A stretch of DNA of 6,891 nt, taken from contig JAJZAG010000207.1 of NCBI GenBank assembly GCA_021799555.1, forward strand, positions 1 to 6,891, read 5' to 3'. The position numbers were made by a program, and so were the translations under genes. The DNA is from Deltaproteobacteria bacterium (GTDB lineage: Bacteria; Desulfobacterota; Binatia; Binatales; Binataceae). Below the pieces are notes generated by a model. It saw only the letters and a program-made list of their open reading frames with translations, was not told the origin of the DNA and searched no databases. Positions within the stretch are counted from its first letter, which is position 1. Every line of letters starts with the position of its first letter. Positions 6,019 through 6,891 of the stretch are shown here, in pieces.

Positions 6019-6058
6019 CTTTCGCGGCAAGAAACCGGACATAAAAATTCGGCTTGGG

Positions 6059-6361
6059 TCAGGCGTCGATTAGGAGGTCGTCGCCGTCGAGCGTTACGGG
6101 GTAGCAACCGAGCTTGACGTTTGGATCATCGAGGTTGGCGCCCGTGGTGATGTCGTATTCCCATCCGTGCCACGGGCAGGTGACGGTTGTGCCGTCCAGA
6201 TCGCCTTCGGCAAGCGGACCGCCGCGATGCTTGCAGGTGTTATCGATCGCATAGAAGGTGCCGCCCGCGTTGAACAGCGCTATCTGTCTGCCCGCGGCTT
6301 CGACGAGCTTGGCGGAACCGGCGGGAAGTTCGGTGCGCGACGCAACTTTGATCAGTGCCAC
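6059..6361 (-). CDS. Rieske-type [2Fe-2S] ferredoxin
   Basis: A complete 100-residue soluble Rieske protein. The cluster ligands are C43 and H45 in CKHRGGPLAEGD and C62 and H65 in CPWHGWEYD, giving C-x-H-x16-C-x2-H. The flanking GG/GP and the WEYDITTG strand are typical of stand-alone Rieske ferredoxins such as those serving aromatic-ring dioxygenases, and of NirD-like small subunits. No membrane anchor or signal peptide is present, so it is cytoplasmic and a likely one-electron carrier. Its partner is not in the window: neither a reductase nor an oxygenase flanks it. It starts with GTG at 6361, fixed by a strong ribosome site. It lies 65 bp after argJ and appears to have its own promoter. 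Confidence 0.93.
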   Translation of the reverse strand: MALIKVASRTELPAGSAKLVEAAGRQIALFNAGGTFYAIDNTCKHRGGPLAEGDLDGTTVTCPWHGWEYDITTGANLDDPNVKLGCYPVTLDGDDLLIDA

Positions 6362-6368
6362 GATAGGT

Positions 6369-6376
6369 TCACCTCC
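6369..6376 (-). promoter_or_regulatory. Ribosome binding site GGAGGTGA of the Rieske gene
   Basis: GGAGGTGA matches the anti-Shine-Dalgarno almost fully and stands seven bases before GTG 6361. It decides the GTG start. Confidence 0.85.
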
Positions 6377-6391
6377 GCGAGAGGATACGCA

Positions 6392-6421
6392 ATTTTATTG
6401 AGCCTACGAACGGGCGCGCAA
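6392..6421 (-). promoter_or_regulatory. Possible sigma70-type promoter of the Rieske gene
   Basis: On the minus strand TTGCGC (6421 down to 6416), an 18-bp spacer and TAAAAT (6397 down to 6392) match the -35 and -10 hexamers at 4 of 6 and 5 of 6 positions. The predicted transcript would start near 6385 and carry a leader of about 24 bases with the strong ribosome site. The match lies just behind the argJ stop, where a promoter is expected if the Rieske gene is transcribed separately. Confidence 0.45.
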
Positions 6422-6426
6422 CCGAA

Positions 6427-6891
6427 TCACGTTGTGTACTCGGCGTTGATCCGGACGTAGTCGTAGCTCAGATCGCAGGTGAGGATCGTCGCCCTGGCGG
6501 CGCCGAGGCGCAGATCGAGCGAGACGCGGAATTCCCGCGCGCGCATTTTCTCCTGCGCCGCGCCGAGCGCCGTAATGAGCAGCGCGCCGCGCGCCGCGAC
6601 TTTCACGCCGCCGATCGAAAGCACGAGCCTGTCAGCTTCCACCGCCGCGCCCGACGATCCGGCGGCCATCAGGATACGCCCGACATTGGGATCGCATCCG
6701 AAGAAGGCGGTTTTGACCAGCGGCGAATTTGCGATCTGCCGCGCGCATCGCTCGGCGTCGGCGGGCGTGCGCGCGCCGCGGACGTCGATCGTGACAAGTT
6801 TGGTGGCGCCCTCGCCGTCCCGCACCAGCTCGCGCGCCAGCGCGGCGCAAACCGCGGCGATCGCGCGGTTGAAGGCCGCGAGGTCGCGCCC
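6427..6891 (-). CDS. argJ: Glutamate N-acetyltransferase / ornithine acetyltransferase, C-terminal part (cut by window edge)
   Basis: The last 154 codons of argJ are visible; the gene enters from beyond position 6891. ArgJ moves the acetyl group from N-acetylornithine to glutamate in arginine biosynthesis and self-cleaves into alpha and beta chains; the visible part belongs to the beta chain. Recognisable pieces in order are LARELVRDGEGATKLVTI, with the conserved GEGAT substrate-site loop, ANSPLVKTAFFGCDPNVGRI, and the C-terminus YDYVRINAEYTT. The Asn and last Thr of that ending, five residues apart, match the two C-terminal active-site residues described for ArgJ structures. The self-cleavage threonine lies outside the window. 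Whether the enzyme is mono- or bifunctional (also using acetyl-CoA) cannot be seen. It is the first of four minus-strand genes here. Confidence 0.95.
   Translation of the reverse strand, partial: GRDLAAFNRAIAAVCAALARELVRDGEGATKLVTIDVRGARTPADAERCARQIANSPLVKTAFFGCDPNVGRILMAAGSSGAAVEADRLVLSIGGVKVAARGALLITALGAAQEKMRAREFRVSLDLRLGAARATILTCDLSYDYVRINAEYTT

Overview
The window is GC-rich, gene-dense bacterial chromosome. It carries housekeeping genes (argJ, glgA, rnhA), GTG as well as ATG starts and clear Shine-Dalgarno sites at several genes. No insertion sequence, integrase, CRISPR array, tRNA or rRNA was seen. The gene types suggest an aerobic, soil- or water-type lineage such as proteobacteria or a related uncultivated phylum, but nothing here fixes the taxon.

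Left part, 1-2349. The 5' end of an acyl-CoA dehydrogenase-like flavoprotein gene leaves the window on the minus strand (221 to 1). After a 177-bp divergent spacer comes a complete GH1 beta-glycosidase (399-1760). Seven bases later a four-helix CopD/HemJ-like membrane protein begins (1768-2349), probably in the same transcript.

Middle, 2350-3853. Two tandem minus-strand genes of exactly 59 codons each encode small single-helix membrane proteins (2775-2596 and 2563-2384). They are paralogues, 29 of 59 residues identical without a gap, and each has a strong ribosome binding site with the same leader layout. They face a 310-bp AT-rich, palindrome-rich spacer (2776-3085). On its other side, transcribed away from them, lies a multi-helix isoprenylcysteine/phospholipid methyltransferase-like gene (3086-3853). 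The small-protein pair is the most unusual content of the window, and its function is unknown.

Right part, 3854-6891. Four genes run on the minus strand in the order argJ (3' part only), a Rieske [2Fe-2S] ferredoxin, glgA (glycogen synthase) and rnhA. The rnhA product is RNase HI with an added C-terminal four-cysteine zinc-ribbon-like tail. glgA and rnhA are 11 bp apart and probably cotranscribed. The Rieske gene has its own plausible sigma70-type promoter and a strong ribosome binding site. The 144-bp spacer before glgA holds adjacent inverted repeats that may be an operator.

Functional reading: glgA makes alpha-1,4-glucan and the GH1 enzyme hydrolyses beta-glucosides, so both touch carbohydrate metabolism, but they are not in one operon. 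The remaining neighbours look like ordinary mixed chromosomal content rather than a single pathway.
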